Origin: Opitutaceae bacterium
GTDB taxonomy: Bacteria; Verrucomicrobiota; Verrucomicrobiia; Opitutales; Opitutaceae
Reading direction: 5' to 3'
Length of the DNA: 64,000 bases
Assembly (NCBI GenBank): GCA_028284385.1
Contig: JANQRT010000072.1
Span: 1-64,000, forward strand
Positions 28,871-38,009 of this stretch are shown one piece after another. Position 1 is the stretch's first letter; every line of letters starts with the position of its first letter. The notes under the pieces are model-generated. The model was given only the letters and a program-made list of their open reading frames with translations, was not told where the DNA came from and did no database searches. The position numbers were made by a program, and so were the translations under genes.

Positions 28871-29158
28871 GGGATAGTCGATTATCTGCAATGGGGTTTC
28901 AATCTTGAATATGGCATTTAAACAAGGGGAAGGAAAAGAGTAGCGCGCCTGATTGAGAGCAAACGAACAAGGGGAATGGGAGCAAGCTTTAGATTCCGAG
29001 CCTGTAAGACGCCAGCAAGTTCAAGCTCTCGCGAATCGAAATTACGGATACTGGACAACATCGGGAATTAGATATTCGGGGGTAAAGGTCGTACCCAAAT
29101 CAATGATCTAGATTGAGCGACTAATAAATAAGCGAATTGTGACGATAATAAATGATAA

Positions 29159-29566
29159 ATGAGATTTCTAATAGTAGAAGACGACTTCGTCAGCAGGCGT
29201 GTGCTTCACAAACTGGTTTCCCGTTATGGGGAGTGCGACGTAGCGATGAATGGCAAAGAAGCTCTCGAAGCTTACGGCCTCGCGAATGAGGAGAACTTGC
29301 CGTACCAGACTATACTCTTAGACATCTGCATGCCGAAAGTCGACGGATTGAAGGTTCTCAAGCGGATCAGGCAAACCGAAAAGGATGAAGATCACAGCGA
29401 TCGGACCGAAACGCATATCATCATGACGACAGCCATGGACGACTCGAAGCACGTCATGAAAGCCTACTACGAAGGAGGCGCTTCAGGCTACCTTACGAAG
29501 CCGATAACACGTCCACATTTGGAAGCGGAGTTTAAGAAGCTGAATATTCTGCCGGGCAATAACTGA
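29159..29566 (+). CDS. Stand-alone CheY-like response regulator
   Basis: 135 aa single receiver domain: acidic pair Glu7-Asp8-Asp9 (IVEDD), phosphorylation Asp55 in LLDICMPKVDG, Thr in IIMTTAMD and Lys in YLTKPITRP. No output domain. It converges with phoU 23 bases away, but receivers of the PhoB type have a DNA-binding domain, so this is not the Pho regulator. The cognate kinase is unknown; the hybrid kinase at 22993-25788 is a possible but unproven partner. Confidence 0.9.
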   Translation: MRFLIVEDDFVSRRVLHKLVSRYGECDVAMNGKEALEAYGLANEENLPYQTILLDICMPKVDGLKVLKRIRQTEKDEDHSDRTETHIIMTTAMDDSKHVMKAYYEGGASGYLTKPITRPHLEAEFKKLNILPGNN

Positions 29567-29589
29567 AGAACCGTCCCTGCAAAGACGAA

Positions 29590-30273
29590 CTACATGGCTT
29601 TTTGGTTCGCCATGTTCTTCATCTCCTCTTTGAGAGAGCGAGTCGTAAGGAGAAAGAAAACCTCTTCGGCTATATTTTTAGCGTGATCCGCAATGCGCTC
29701 GAAAGACTTCGAGATAAAGACCAGCTCCGTCATTGCATTCACTAGCTCCGGCTTTTCTTTCATCCGCTCCACGAAATGGTTGAAATTCTCGCGATTGAGC
29801 GAATCCACTTCCTTGTCTCGCATAACGATAGAAGACGCCCAACCTTCCTCTTCCTGGATAAAACAAAGCAATGCGTCTCTAAGCATGCTCACGGCCAATT
29901 CGCACATTCGAGGTATGCGGCCAATGTCATCTAGAACCCCCACGTCTGCCAATATTTTCTTGGTTCGATTGGCAATACTGGTGGCCTCATCCCCAACGCG
30001 CTCCAAGTCATGACTCGATTTTACAGCTACGAACAACAAGCGTAAGTCTCTTGCAACGGGAGCTCTGAGACCCACATAGCGAGCGACTTCATCATCGATT
30101 TGCGTTTCGATAGCGTCAATATCGTCGTCAGCCTCGATAACCTTGTCGGCTAGGAGCATATCTCCTTCAATCATCGCGTTCATCGCATGATTTACTTGCT
30201 CAACGGACTTCTCCCCCATCAACATAAGATGAGAGCGAACCGCTTCGAGCTCTTCGTGGAAGTAACGCTTCAT
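29590..30273 (-). CDS. phoU: Phosphate signalling protein PhoU
   Basis: 227 aa, two PhoU helical-bundle repeats with the metal-binding motifs E-x-x-x-D-x (VIEADDDIDAIE; ARDLRLLFVAVKSSHDLERVGDEA; SFERIADHAKNIAEEVFF). Negative regulator linking the Pst transporter to the PhoR kinase. Last gene of the pstCAB-phoU run, 104 bases after pstB. The spacer contains two ATTAC words 9 bases apart, not the 11-base Pho periodicity. Confidence 0.95.
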   Translation of the reverse strand: MKRYFHEELEAVRSHLMLMGEKSVEQVNHAMNAMIEGDMLLADKVIEADDDIDAIETQIDDEVARYVGLRAPVARDLRLLFVAVKSSHDLERVGDEATSIANRTKKILADVGVLDDIGRIPRMCELAVSMLRDALLCFIQEEEGWASSIVMRDKEVDSLNRENFNHFVERMKEKPELVNAMTELVFISKSFERIADHAKNIAEEVFFLLTTRSLKEEMKNMANQKAM

Positions 30274-30377
30274 CGAGATTCGCGTATTCGAAGCAAAATT
30301 ACAAAATTTTTAAGATTACGGGTATTACGGAAAAGACTACACTTTAGCTTGTATTTCGAAAATATAAAGAAAAAAGC

Positions 30378-31214
30378 TTAGCCAAAGCGACCTGAGATGT
30401 AGGCTTCAGTCTGTTCAACCTTGGGACTCATGAAAATCTGGTCGGTTGCGCCCATCTCAATAAGTTTACCAAGATAGAAAAAGGCGGTGTGATCGGAAAC
30501 GCGCGCGGCCTGCTGCATATTGTGCGTCACGATGACGATCGTATACTTCTCCTTTAGCAGGTGTATCAGTTCCTCGATCTTAGCGGTTGCCACTGGATCC
30601 AAGGCGGAACAAGGCTCGTCCATAAGCAGAATGCTTGGCTCGACGGCCAACGAACGAGCGATGCACAACCGCTGCTGCTGGCCACCAGAGAGACTGAGAC
30701 CACTTGTATCCAAACGATCCTTAACTTCGTCCCACAAGGCGGCGCCTTTGAGACAGCGCTCAACGGCCTCGTCCAAGGTCGATTTTTTATTAATTCCTTG
30801 GATACGCAATCCATAGACAACGTTTTCGTATACAGACTTGGGAAAGGGATTGGATTTCTGGAACACCATCCCAACACGTTTACGCAGTTCTATCGTGTCT
30901 ACCCGAGGATCGTATATATCAACGCCATCCACCTTTATGACTCCTCGGCCGATCCTCGCTTCGTCAATGAGGTCGTTCATCCGGTTGATGCAACGAAGAA
31001 GCGTGCTCTTGCCGCATCCAGAGGGTCCAATGAAAGCGGTTACCTTATTTTCGACCATCTCCATATTAACGTCGAAGAGCGCTTGCTTCTCTCCATAGAA
31101 GAAGTCGAAATCGGCAATTCCAATCAGAGCTCGGGAATTTTCAGCAATATCTTCATCCATTTCGTTAAAGGAGGATTTTTCTTGGGGAGGGATTTTGTTG
31201 GTTAAGAGAGACAT
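30378..31214 (-). CDS. pstB: Phosphate ABC transporter ATP-binding protein
   Basis: 278 aa ATPase. Walker A GPSGCGKST, Q-loop VFQKSNPFP, signature LSGGQQQR, Walker B ILLMDEPCSALDP and switch His in VTHNM are all intact; VFQKSNPFPKSVYENV is typical of PstB. About 25 extra N-terminal residues precede the domain. The ATG shares one base with the pstA stop (TAATG), so the two are translationally coupled. Confidence 0.97.
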   Translation of the reverse strand: MSLLTNKIPPQEKSSFNEMDEDIAENSRALIGIADFDFFYGEKQALFDVNMEMVENKVTAFIGPSGCGKSTLLRCINRMNDLIDEARIGRGVIKVDGVDIYDPRVDTIELRKRVGMVFQKSNPFPKSVYENVVYGLRIQGINKKSTLDEAVERCLKGAALWDEVKDRLDTSGLSLSGGQQQRLCIARSLAVEPSILLMDEPCSALDPVATAKIEELIHLLKEKYTIVIVTHNMQQAARVSDHTAFFYLGKLIEMGATDQIFMSPKVEQTEAYISGRFG

Positions 31215-32275
31215 TACCAGCGATATTTTTTCCGCATGCGGATTCTTAAAAAAATAGAGACAAAAGCGATGGCCGCGACGATTACGAGAAAGACGAAAGC
31301 AGTGCCATACTGCATCCTAGAGGTGTACTCATTTTGCGGTATCTTCGAACTAACTACATAAATATGGTAAGGCAAAGCCATGACTCCCTGGAAGAAGAAG
31401 TCGTACCATTTATCAAGCCCCTCCCAAGGCAGCTGATCACGCATGGCATAGGCAGCTGTAAACATGATCGGGGCGGTTTCGCCTGCCACTCTAGCGACGC
31501 CTATAATCGACGAAGTGAGAATGCCAGGCATAGCATAGGGCAATACATTGGTCCGAATGGAAATCCACTTGCTCGCGCCTAACGCAAGCGAAGCGTCTCT
31601 GAGACCCTGGGGTATGGCTCTGAGCGATTCTTCACTAGCTGAAATCACAATGGGAAGAACCATAAAGGCTAAGGTGAACCAGCCCGCCAGAAGAGAAGTC
31701 TCCCAGCCGAAGAAAAGAACGAACATGCCAACGCCGAAAATTCCGAAGACAATGGAAGGAACTCCAGCCAGATTGAGAATGGAAAGACGAATCGCGTTCA
31801 AAACGTTGCCAGGCTTGGAATACTCGCTCAAGAAAATGGCGCTAAGGACTCCAAGCGTAAGCGCGATTAGCATCGCGCCTAAAACCAGAAGCACGGTGCC
31901 CACGATGCAGGGCCAAATTCCGCCTCCCGAGTAGGAGTAGCTCGTTGAGCTGATGGCAGCGCCCGTTTCATCCCTGAAGGCTCGAAACTTTGAATCACTC
32001 ATTTCGTACTTTTGCCCTTCGTATTCGAATACATGGAGCGTTTGAGGAGCCTCAGTCAGGAATTCGACGTTGACGAAAGGATAAGAGGACTGGAACACCG
32101 TCTGGCTTCCCTTCCAAAATATGACGAGGAAGATTGCCGAAGCGCACGAAAGCACGAAATAGGTCCCAACTCTAAAAGCCCAAAAAACACATCTCTCGAT
32201 AAGCTTCGCGCGAGTGGGCTTGGCGAAGAGAGAAATCGCCATGGGAGAAACGTCGTCTGCAGTTATGTTAGACAT
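31214..32275 (-). CDS. pstA: Phosphate ABC transporter permease PstA
   Basis: 353 aa with about six membrane segments. The permease core (about 120-345) carries the EAA loop GLRDASLALGASKW that contacts PstB. A periplasmic stretch (about 60-120) between the first two membrane segments is longer than in E. coli PstA. Starts 8 bases after the pstC stop and shares a base with the pstB start. Confidence 0.96.
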   Translation of the reverse strand: MSNITADDVSPMAISLFAKPTRAKLIERCVFWAFRVGTYFVLSCASAIFLVIFWKGSQTVFQSSYPFVNVEFLTEAPQTLHVFEYEGQKYEMSDSKFRAFRDETGAAISSTSYSYSGGGIWPCIVGTVLLVLGAMLIALTLGVLSAIFLSEYSKPGNVLNAIRLSILNLAGVPSIVFGIFGVGMFVLFFGWETSLLAGWFTLAFMVLPIVISASEESLRAIPQGLRDASLALGASKWISIRTNVLPYAMPGILTSSIIGVARVAGETAPIMFTAAYAMRDQLPWEGLDKWYDFFFQGVMALPYHIYVVSSKIPQNEYTSRMQYGTAFVFLVIVAAIAFVSIFLRIRMRKKYRW

Positions 32276-32283
32276 GGATTTTC

Positions 32284-33876
32284 CTAGCCGCGAGAGATCT
32301 GGTATTTAATCACGATTTTTTGAGCGAAATAGTTAAGGAGCAGTGAAATGCAAAACAGGGCTAGTCCGACCATAAACAAAGCTCGATAGTGTATGCTTCC
32401 TTTATCAACCTCCCCAAGCTCTTGAGCGATGATCCCCGTCATGGTGTGGACTGGTTGGAAAAAAACGCCCACTCCGTCGGAATAATCAGGAATCTGGATA
32501 CGGTTTCCAGCGCAGAGCAGGACCACCATCGTCTCGCCAATCACTCTTCCCAATCCCAGTAGAACTGCGGAAATGATTCCCGAAAGAGATATCGGAATGA
32601 CAATGCGAACAATGGTCTGCCAACGGGTTGCCCCCATAGCTAGCGAGGCTTCTTTAAAGGATTTCGGGACATTGTTAATCGCGTCCTCGGCCAACGTGAA
32701 AATCGTTGGAATCGCCATCAGGGCCAGCAAACAGCCTGCGGTGAATGCGGTAAGCCTCTCATTCAAGGGGAAAAAGGCCAACCAGTTGAAAGTCTCGGAA
32801 CGAGAGAGTGTTCGTATCAATTCTCCGAATACGGAAATCCCGAAAAACCCGATTACCACGGAAGGTATTGCGGAAATGAATTCGATGAAGGGCTTAATGA
32901 TATTCTGTTCGAAAGGATTGGAAACCTGGTTTACGTAAATCGCGGCGCCTACTCCCAATGGAACGGCGATAAGCAATGCTATGAAGGCTACAAGCAGGGA
33001 TCCTGAAAACAAAGGCCATATGCCATACCAATCTTGGATAGAGCTATTGGTCACCCATTCCTTGCCGAAAATGAAGGAAGTGAAAGATCGGAAAAAGCCG
33101 ACAGGCTTATCGCGATCCCAATCCTTGAGTTCCGCCTCGTATTCCCCAAGCTCATCGACGAACATAGCGGCAAGCTCCTGGAAACGGAGCAGCTTTGTAT
33201 CCAGATCCTCATAGCCGAGAGATGGAATTTGTTTGGCCAGGCGTTCAACCCCTTCGGCAAGCGCCACGTTCAGCTCGAAAAACTCGGCTTCACGCGACTT
33301 CACCAAGGAAAACACGCTTTCCAAATTGACCGGCACTATTTGCACGTCCTCGGCTTCTTCCGTCTTGCCGGCCTTCAGGAGATTTTCCTTGTGCTCGATA
33401 AGGTGGAGCATTTCAAGATAGCTATCTCGCGAGGCGATGACAACTTCATTCGAATCAATTACGTATTCCCTTAATGGATACCCAAGATCCTCGAAATCGT
33501 AGAAGAAGTCCTCCGACTCCCTTAAGACGGCTTTTATCTCTTTGAATTCCTTGCCTTCGGCGGCCAGCTTCTCTCCGTGTTCCGAACGAATGGCGTTCAG
33601 ATATCGATTTAGGGCGCCGAACGCTTCCTGCTCCCGGCTCATCACTTCGACATACTCCAGCCCCGATTTTCGATAGAGGGTGAGACTTTCCCGATACTGC
33701 CCGAAAAAGCCGATTCCCTCCTTGAAAAGAAACACCGTTATCAGGCCCAAAACCACCAGGGAGACGAGAGCATTCCCTCCGAAAAGCCCCTTCAACGCGC
33801 TGTCCTTCGTTAATCCCAGGAATGTCTTACGTCGCGAACTTAAGTCGTAGCGATTTTCTACTTGGCTTTGCTCCAT
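32284..33876 (-). CDS. pstC: Phosphate ABC transporter permease PstC with long insert
   Basis: 530 aa against about 320 in E. coli. The first membrane segment (about 36-54, NALVSLVVLGLITVFLF) is followed by a charged, helix-rich soluble stretch of about 230 residues (56-285, for example REQEAFGALNRYLNA and LLRFQELAAMFVDELGEYEAE), then the permease core with the EAA loop SFKEASLAMGATRW. The insert looks coiled-coil and should be periplasmic. First gene of pstCAB-phoU, with its own Pho-box-like repeat 62-79 bases upstream. Confidence 0.94.
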   Translation of the reverse strand: MEQSQVENRYDLSSRRKTFLGLTKDSALKGLFGGNALVSLVVLGLITVFLFKEGIGFFGQYRESLTLYRKSGLEYVEVMSREQEAFGALNRYLNAIRSEHGEKLAAEGKEFKEIKAVLRESEDFFYDFEDLGYPLREYVIDSNEVVIASRDSYLEMLHLIEHKENLLKAGKTEEAEDVQIVPVNLESVFSLVKSREAEFFELNVALAEGVERLAKQIPSLGYEDLDTKLLRFQELAAMFVDELGEYEAELKDWDRDKPVGFFRSFTSFIFGKEWVTNSSIQDWYGIWPLFSGSLLVAFIALLIAVPLGVGAAIYVNQVSNPFEQNIIKPFIEFISAIPSVVIGFFGISVFGELIRTLSRSETFNWLAFFPLNERLTAFTAGCLLALMAIPTIFTLAEDAINNVPKSFKEASLAMGATRWQTIVRIVIPISLSGIISAVLLGLGRVIGETMVVLLCAGNRIQIPDYSDGVGVFFQPVHTMTGIIAQELGEVDKGSIHYRALFMVGLALFCISLLLNYFAQKIVIKYQISRG

Positions 33877-33937
33877 TGAAAGGAATGCGGAAATTTTTCA
33901 ACTTGCCTATGAAGGGCTCACCCCGGGTTCAATACTT

Positions 33938-33955
33938 TTAACCTGTTTTTAACAA
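33938..33955 (-). promoter_or_regulatory. Pho-box-like direct repeat upstream of pstC
   Basis: TTAAC at 33938 and again at 33949, exactly 11 bases apart, in the periodicity of PhoB/PhoP boxes. The 17 bases at 33939-33955 match the porin-upstream site at 36389-36405 in 16 positions. It lies 62 bases upstream of the pstC start, between the pstS terminator and pstC, so pstCAB-phoU has its own phosphate-responsive promoter by inference. Confidence 0.7.
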
Positions 33956-33972
33956 TGGGAGCCCAATTAATG

Positions 33973-34004
33973 AAAAAGCGCTCCCATAGTCGATGAGAGC
34001 GCCT
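33973..34004 (-). terminator. Rho-independent terminator of pstS
   Basis: Read on the minus strand: GCGCTC stem, 13-base loop, GAGCGC, then TTTTT. It begins about 25 bases after the pstS stop and precedes the pstC Pho box, separating pstS from pstCAB-phoU. Confidence 0.8.
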
Positions 34005-34028
34005 TGAAAAGAGGTTAAGCGATGAATC

Positions 34029-34874
34029 CTAAAGAACGGAAATAAAGTGGACCGATTCCACAATCTTCTGTCCTCCAGGACTTAGACAAAAATCGATGAA
34101 TTCCTTGACGATCGGCCGGACTTCCTTGCTCCCGTCCATGTAGTAATAGAGAGGTCGAGCAAACGGATAATCCGACTTGTCCGGCTGGACTCCATCCACC
34201 GGCAGGGTTTTGACGCCAGGGGTCTGCAAATAGGCCAAGCCTACATAGCCGATTCCATTGCCGTTTTTAGCCACTTCGGAAGCGATCTGCTCATTGCCCG
34301 CCATTTTCTGTGAAGAGACAGAGTAGTCGCGCTTCCTTAGGGCCATCTGCTGAAAAACCGCATAAGTGCCGGACGACGTATTGCGCGTATAGACGGAGAT
34401 CTGTCCGGACTTGCCGTTAATGGAACTCCAATTCTCGACGTCACCAGTGAAGATCTTCTCCACTTCTCGTTTGGAAATCTCATCCAACGGATTGCTTTGG
34501 TTGGCAATGATGGCGATCCCGTCCTTAGCCACGGTAACCGACTTCATCTTGACTCCCTTAAGCAAAGCCCTGGAAACTTCGGTAGATTTCGACTCGCGGC
34601 TGGACATTCCGATATCCGAAGTGCCATCGATTACAGCCGCGATACCAGTAGAAGAACCTTCAGCTGCGATTTCAAAAATGACTTCGAGGCCGTCCTTCTT
34701 CTTGATGGCTTTGAATTCTTCAGCGAGCTGGGGCACCATTTTAGCTCCAAGCGTGTCCGAACCCTTGATCACTATCTTCTCGGCGGCGAAGGTAGATAGG
34801 CCGATAGCCATCGATGATAAAACGGCGAAAGAAAAGCGAGCGATTCGCGCAAAACAGGTATAGTTCATTGTCAT
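34029..34874 (-). CDS. pstS: Periplasmic phosphate-binding protein
   Basis: 281 aa with a signal peptide (about 1-29, ending LSTFA). Phosphate-binding motifs: KGSDTLGAK (start of the mature domain), AEGSSTG, MSSRESKSTE and YTRNTSSGTY, as in the compact PstS type of many marine bacteria. Captures phosphate for PstCAB. It lies 63 bases downstream of the porin gene on the same strand, without a terminator between, so the Pho-box promoter ahead of the porin probably also serves pstS; a terminator follows pstS. Confidence 0.95.
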   Translation of the reverse strand: MTMNYTCFARIARFSFAVLSSMAIGLSTFAAEKIVIKGSDTLGAKMVPQLAEEFKAIKKKDGLEVIFEIAAEGSSTGIAAVIDGTSDIGMSSRESKSTEVSRALLKGVKMKSVTVAKDGIAIIANQSNPLDEISKREVEKIFTGDVENWSSINGKSGQISVYTRNTSSGTYAVFQQMALRKRDYSVSSQKMAGNEQIASEVAKNGNGIGYVGLAYLQTPGVKTLPVDGVQPDKSDYPFARPLYYYMDGSKEVRPIVKEFIDFCLSPGGQKIVESVHFISVL

Positions 34875-34937
34875 TGAGATGTGGTATTATTTTAGTGAGT
34901 TTCGAAAGGGGTTTTGTATCCTTTTTATCGTTACGTT

Positions 34938-36251
34938 CTAGAACTTCACGTTGCCGTCGATCTGTAGGACTTGGACGTCCCCCGCATCAGCAACAGGACT
35001 GGAATAGTCTGAATCAATCGTGTCGCTCTTCATATAAGTAAGAGCGGTGGTAAAGAAGTCGGTTACACCATAGGCAGCGCTGAATACGAACCCATGTTGA
35101 TTGGTGTGATTCTTCGCGAAATCCGAATCGGTCAAATTCGGAGTAAAGGCCGCTCCCTCGATGTAGCGGTACTCCAGTCCATACTGCCAGGCGCCCGCCT
35201 TCTTGGCAGAGCCTACCTGATAGCCGAGATTGAAGAACAGATCTTGATCGTCGGAATCGGGACCGCCGTAAAAGGGCGAGTCAATATCGGCCACAGCCTT
35301 ATCCGCCTCCAGATTCTTACCCAAGGTGCCAAAGATCTTCTGCTTTTGGCCGCCACCAGAAAACGAATACTCGAAAGGCAGAGCGATCACGAAGAAATCG
35401 TGAAACGATTTTATCGCATTCTCTCCTTTGAAAGTCGCGCTTTCCGAATTCTCGGATGAGCCTCCTGACGTTGCCATCACGATAGGAGCGATGACCAAGC
35501 CTTCCCCATCAGTCCAATTAGCCTGAGCCGCGATCAAATAATCGTCTTCCGAACTTGGGCTCCTGGATTCTCTCTCTTCGTCGATAATGTATTGCCCAGA
35601 GGTGAAGGTCCAATTTCCAGCGCTGAAAGATTCGGACAAGCCTTCCGGATTGATATCGCTATCCCAGAAAGCCTTGCTCAGATAAAAGGGCTGTTTGTGC
35701 TTGCCCAGGTAGAAATCGCCCACTTCGTTTTGGTAGCGCAGATAGGCCAGCCCGAGATAGAGTTCGTCGCCAGCTTTATCGAAAAAGCCGCCATAGTTCA
35801 CATTCGTGGAATCATTGCTGGAAGACGTTTCCAGGCGAGCTCCCATACTGAAGCCGCTCTCGGCAAACGTCATGTCGGCTCCAAATCGAGCGCGATAACG
35901 CCAGCGCGAACGGTCGTTGTTCTCTCCGGAAATCTTTTCGGCGTTCTCGTATTGATACCGGAAGCGGGCGTCTCCGTAAAGCTTCAGTCCGCTAAGATTG
36001 CTGGGCATCGGCATCGATGCGCTTTGGAACTCTTGAACCGCCTCTTCCACAATAGCCGCCTGTTCGTATTGGGAAACGACAGACACCTCCTGGCGAACTT
36101 CAGAAGCTTCTTCCTCCGATAGGATTCCCTTTCGCACTAAGACGCGCAAAAGAACATCAGTCGAACTTTCGGACTGGCTTTGAGACATAGACAGTGGAGC
36201 GCTCGTTAGCATTCCAACTAGGAACGCGTACGCTAAAGAACGTATTTTCAT
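34938..36251 (-). CDS. Outer-membrane porin, probably phosphate-regulated
   Basis: 437 aa; signal peptide about 1-24. A short helical segment (LVRKGILSEEEASEVRQEV, about 36-54) precedes a beta-barrel with alternating strands such as RFRYQYENAEK and MGARLETSSS, and ends in ...QIDGNVKF with a C-terminal Phe as outer-membrane barrels do. This matches the putative porin family PF16930-like proteins. Position before pstS, downstream of a four-repeat Pho-box, implies a role like OprO/OprP in phosphate or phosphate-ester entry, though selectivity cannot be read from sequence. Confidence 0.85.
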   Translation of the reverse strand: MKIRSLAYAFLVGMLTSAPLSMSQSQSESSTDVLLRVLVRKGILSEEEASEVRQEVSVVSQYEQAAIVEEAVQEFQSASMPMPSNLSGLKLYGDARFRYQYENAEKISGENNDRSRWRYRARFGADMTFAESGFSMGARLETSSSNDSTNVNYGGFFDKAGDELYLGLAYLRYQNEVGDFYLGKHKQPFYLSKAFWDSDINPEGLSESFSAGNWTFTSGQYIIDEERESRSPSSEDDYLIAAQANWTDGEGLVIAPIVMATSGGSSENSESATFKGENAIKSFHDFFVIALPFEYSFSGGGQKQKIFGTLGKNLEADKAVADIDSPFYGGPDSDDQDLFFNLGYQVGSAKKAGAWQYGLEYRYIEGAAFTPNLTDSDFAKNHTNQHGFVFSAAYGVTDFFTTALTYMKSDTIDSDYSSPVADAGDVQVLQIDGNVKF

Positions 36252-36365
36252 TTAACTTTGTGATTACAGGATTACGGGGAGTGCGACGTGAGAAATCTCG
36301 TCACAAGAAGGCAGGTGAGTCTAATATTACGAATAGGCGAGCGCAATGTCGGCTGCGACGGATAA

Positions 36366-36405
36366 GTTACCCCGCCGTAACATTAACGTAACCTGTTTGT
36401 AACAA
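36366..36405 (-). promoter_or_regulatory. Pho-box-like array, four repeats with 11-base period, upstream of porin-pstS
   Basis: GTTAC at 36366 and GTAAC at 36377, 36388 and 36399: four copies exactly 11 bases apart, the helical-phase spacing of PhoB/PhoP sites. The last two copies sit in a 17-base block nearly identical to the site before pstC. It lies 115-154 bases upstream of the porin start. Confidence 0.75.
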
Positions 36406-36440
36406 AAGAGCCCTAGAAACGGATTTGAGATGGGGAAATG

Positions 36441-37757
36441 TTACAAATCGCTCAGTATTGAAACGACTTCGGCATCATTTGGCGCAGAACGAAGATAGGT
36501 TTCCAATAACTCTCGGGCTTCATCGCGACTTTTGTCGAACAGCAAAAGCCCGAGTCGCTTTAGAGCCAGCGGGTTGCCAGCATCCTCCTCGAAGACCGCT
36601 CGAAACGCTTCCTCAGCCTCAGTCGTATTTCCGGCTCTCAAGAGAATATCTCCGAGCTCAATAAGCAGTTCGGAACGATGGAAAGATACCTGCAATCCCT
36701 GTTCCAATTCCCTGATTGCTTCCTTGTATTCGGAATTCGCCACATGGACTCCTGCCAATCCAAGGTACGTTTGATCGTCCCGCGAATCGATGTCGCGAGC
36801 CCTTTTGAAAAACTCGATAGCTAAACCGAAGGAACCCGACTCTCTGGCGACCTCGGCCAACATAAGACAAGCTTCGAAATCCTCGGGATCGATCTCCAAA
36901 GCTCTTTTCAACAGATCCAGAGCCACCAGCGGTTCGTCGTTTAGAATGCTGACTCGAGCAAAACGCCTTAGCTTGTAGTTGTCATAGCAATACTCTCTTA
37001 GCTGAAGAAGACGAGGATCAACTAATTCAGATTCGGACTCCACTTGATTCATTCTCCACAATACTTCCCTGGAAGATTTGCTATCGCCAACATTCAAATA
37101 CGCTTCGGCTATCAGCTCGTAGACGTCCTTGATATTGGGATCTATCTCCATTGATTGCCGCAAATACTCGACCGCCTCCTCAAACCGCTCCTCCTTGAGG
37201 GCGATTTCCCCCTTCAGCAAAGGAAACCAAGGATCGTCACTGGCCTCCGTCGTATCCAGAATTTCGTTCGCCTCAGAAAAGTTGCCATCCTTGAAATAGG
37301 ACCTAGCCAGCCGATAGCGCGTCAGCTTGGAATCGGGTTCGAGGCTTAGAGCTGTTTCGAAAGATTTGATCACTTCCGTTTGATCAGAGTAGTCCGATTT
37401 AACGGCTCCGATAAGGTAAGGCCAGCGAGCCTCAAAGGGATGGGCCAGTCGAAGAGCAAGGTAGGCATGCTGGGCCTCCTCAGCAAAGCCGTTGGCGTGG
37501 TACAGATAGGCCAGATTTTCTAAAGCCTGCTCCCTTCCCTCTTTCTCTAGCAGATCGCTGTAGGACTTCTTAAGCTCGGCCCTGAATGTTTCAGACCAGC
37601 CACCAATGGCAGGGACACTCGGAATGCCGTGGAGAATCAAGGCTTCGCTCTCGTAAGCCTTCTCATCGGAAAGGTAATCCAATCCTACCATCAGACCGAT
37701 CAGCATAAGCAGCGAAAGAATCAAGGGGTAGGCTTGCTTAGGCAGGAGCGTTTTCAT
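36441..37757 (-). CDS. Membrane-anchored TPR protein
   Basis: 438 aa. One membrane segment at residues 9-27 (AYPLILSLLMLIGLMVGLDYL), then about ten tetratricopeptide repeats from 80 to 435 (for example EAQHAYLALRLAHP, YLNVGDSKSSREVLWR and AGNTTEAEEAFRAVFEEDAGNP). Likely a periplasmic scaffold. It ends about 35 bases before the Pho-box array of the porin but is not itself preceded by one. Function unknown. Confidence 0.8.
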   Translation of the reverse strand: MKTLLPKQAYPLILSLLMLIGLMVGLDYLSDEKAYESEALILHGIPSVPAIGGWSETFRAELKKSYSDLLEKEGREQALENLAYLYHANGFAEEAQHAYLALRLAHPFEARWPYLIGAVKSDYSDQTEVIKSFETALSLEPDSKLTRYRLARSYFKDGNFSEANEILDTTEASDDPWFPLLKGEIALKEERFEEAVEYLRQSMEIDPNIKDVYELIAEAYLNVGDSKSSREVLWRMNQVESESELVDPRLLQLREYCYDNYKLRRFARVSILNDEPLVALDLLKRALEIDPEDFEACLMLAEVARESGSFGLAIEFFKRARDIDSRDDQTYLGLAGVHVANSEYKEAIRELEQGLQVSFHRSELLIELGDILLRAGNTTEAEEAFRAVFEEDAGNPLALKRLGLLLFDKSRDEARELLETYLRSAPNDAEVVSILSDL

Positions 37758-37843
37758 GGGACATACGAATCAAGCCAGACATAAAGTCATTCTTAAAGTA
37801 GACGTATTCATTGTTTAATCGACCATAGAAAAATGAAAAGGAT

Positions 37844-38009
37844 CCTAGTGTCCCGTTAGCTAAGTTCGTATCAATATTCAGATGTCCGAAAACGCGCGTC
37901 CGGAGGCCACGCGCCACCATTTTCTTGATAATCGAAAGGTGGAACGCGGCCTCTGGACGCGTTTGCTCAGTTGCAGTTCTGAAAAGAACTTGGCGAACAG
38001 GACACTAGG
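37844..38009. mobile_element. MITE-like palindromic element (166 bp), possibly Tc1/IS630-related
   Basis: Ends are perfect 10-base inverted repeats (CCTAGTGTCC / GGACACTAGG). The inverted repeat continues inward with few mismatches for about 28 bases (through AAGTTC) and resumes as AAACGCG...TCCGGAGGCC / GGCCTCTGGACGCGTTT around a loop near 37920. Each end includes a TA just inside CC/GG, which could be the TA target duplication of Tc1/mariner-IS630 elements. It has no transposase and no believable gene. It fills much of the 482-base spacer between the TPR and glycosyltransferase genes; nothing else was recognised there. Confidence 0.7.

Noticed and set aside
22993..29566. Hybrid kinase and orphan receiver as one phosphorelay pair
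   Set aside because: They are 3 kb apart with unrelated genes between, and no HPt protein is present; only a loose possibility.
30301..30345. Pho-box between pstB and phoU (two ATTAC words)
   Set aside because: Spacing is 9 bases instead of 11 and the words do not continue; no support for an internal Pho promoter.
30520..31205. Long plus-strand frames opposite pstB, and similar frames opposite pstC, the sulfatase, valS and the histidine kinase
   Set aside because: They are shadows of strongly supported minus-strand genes; composition is atypical and no family motifs occur.
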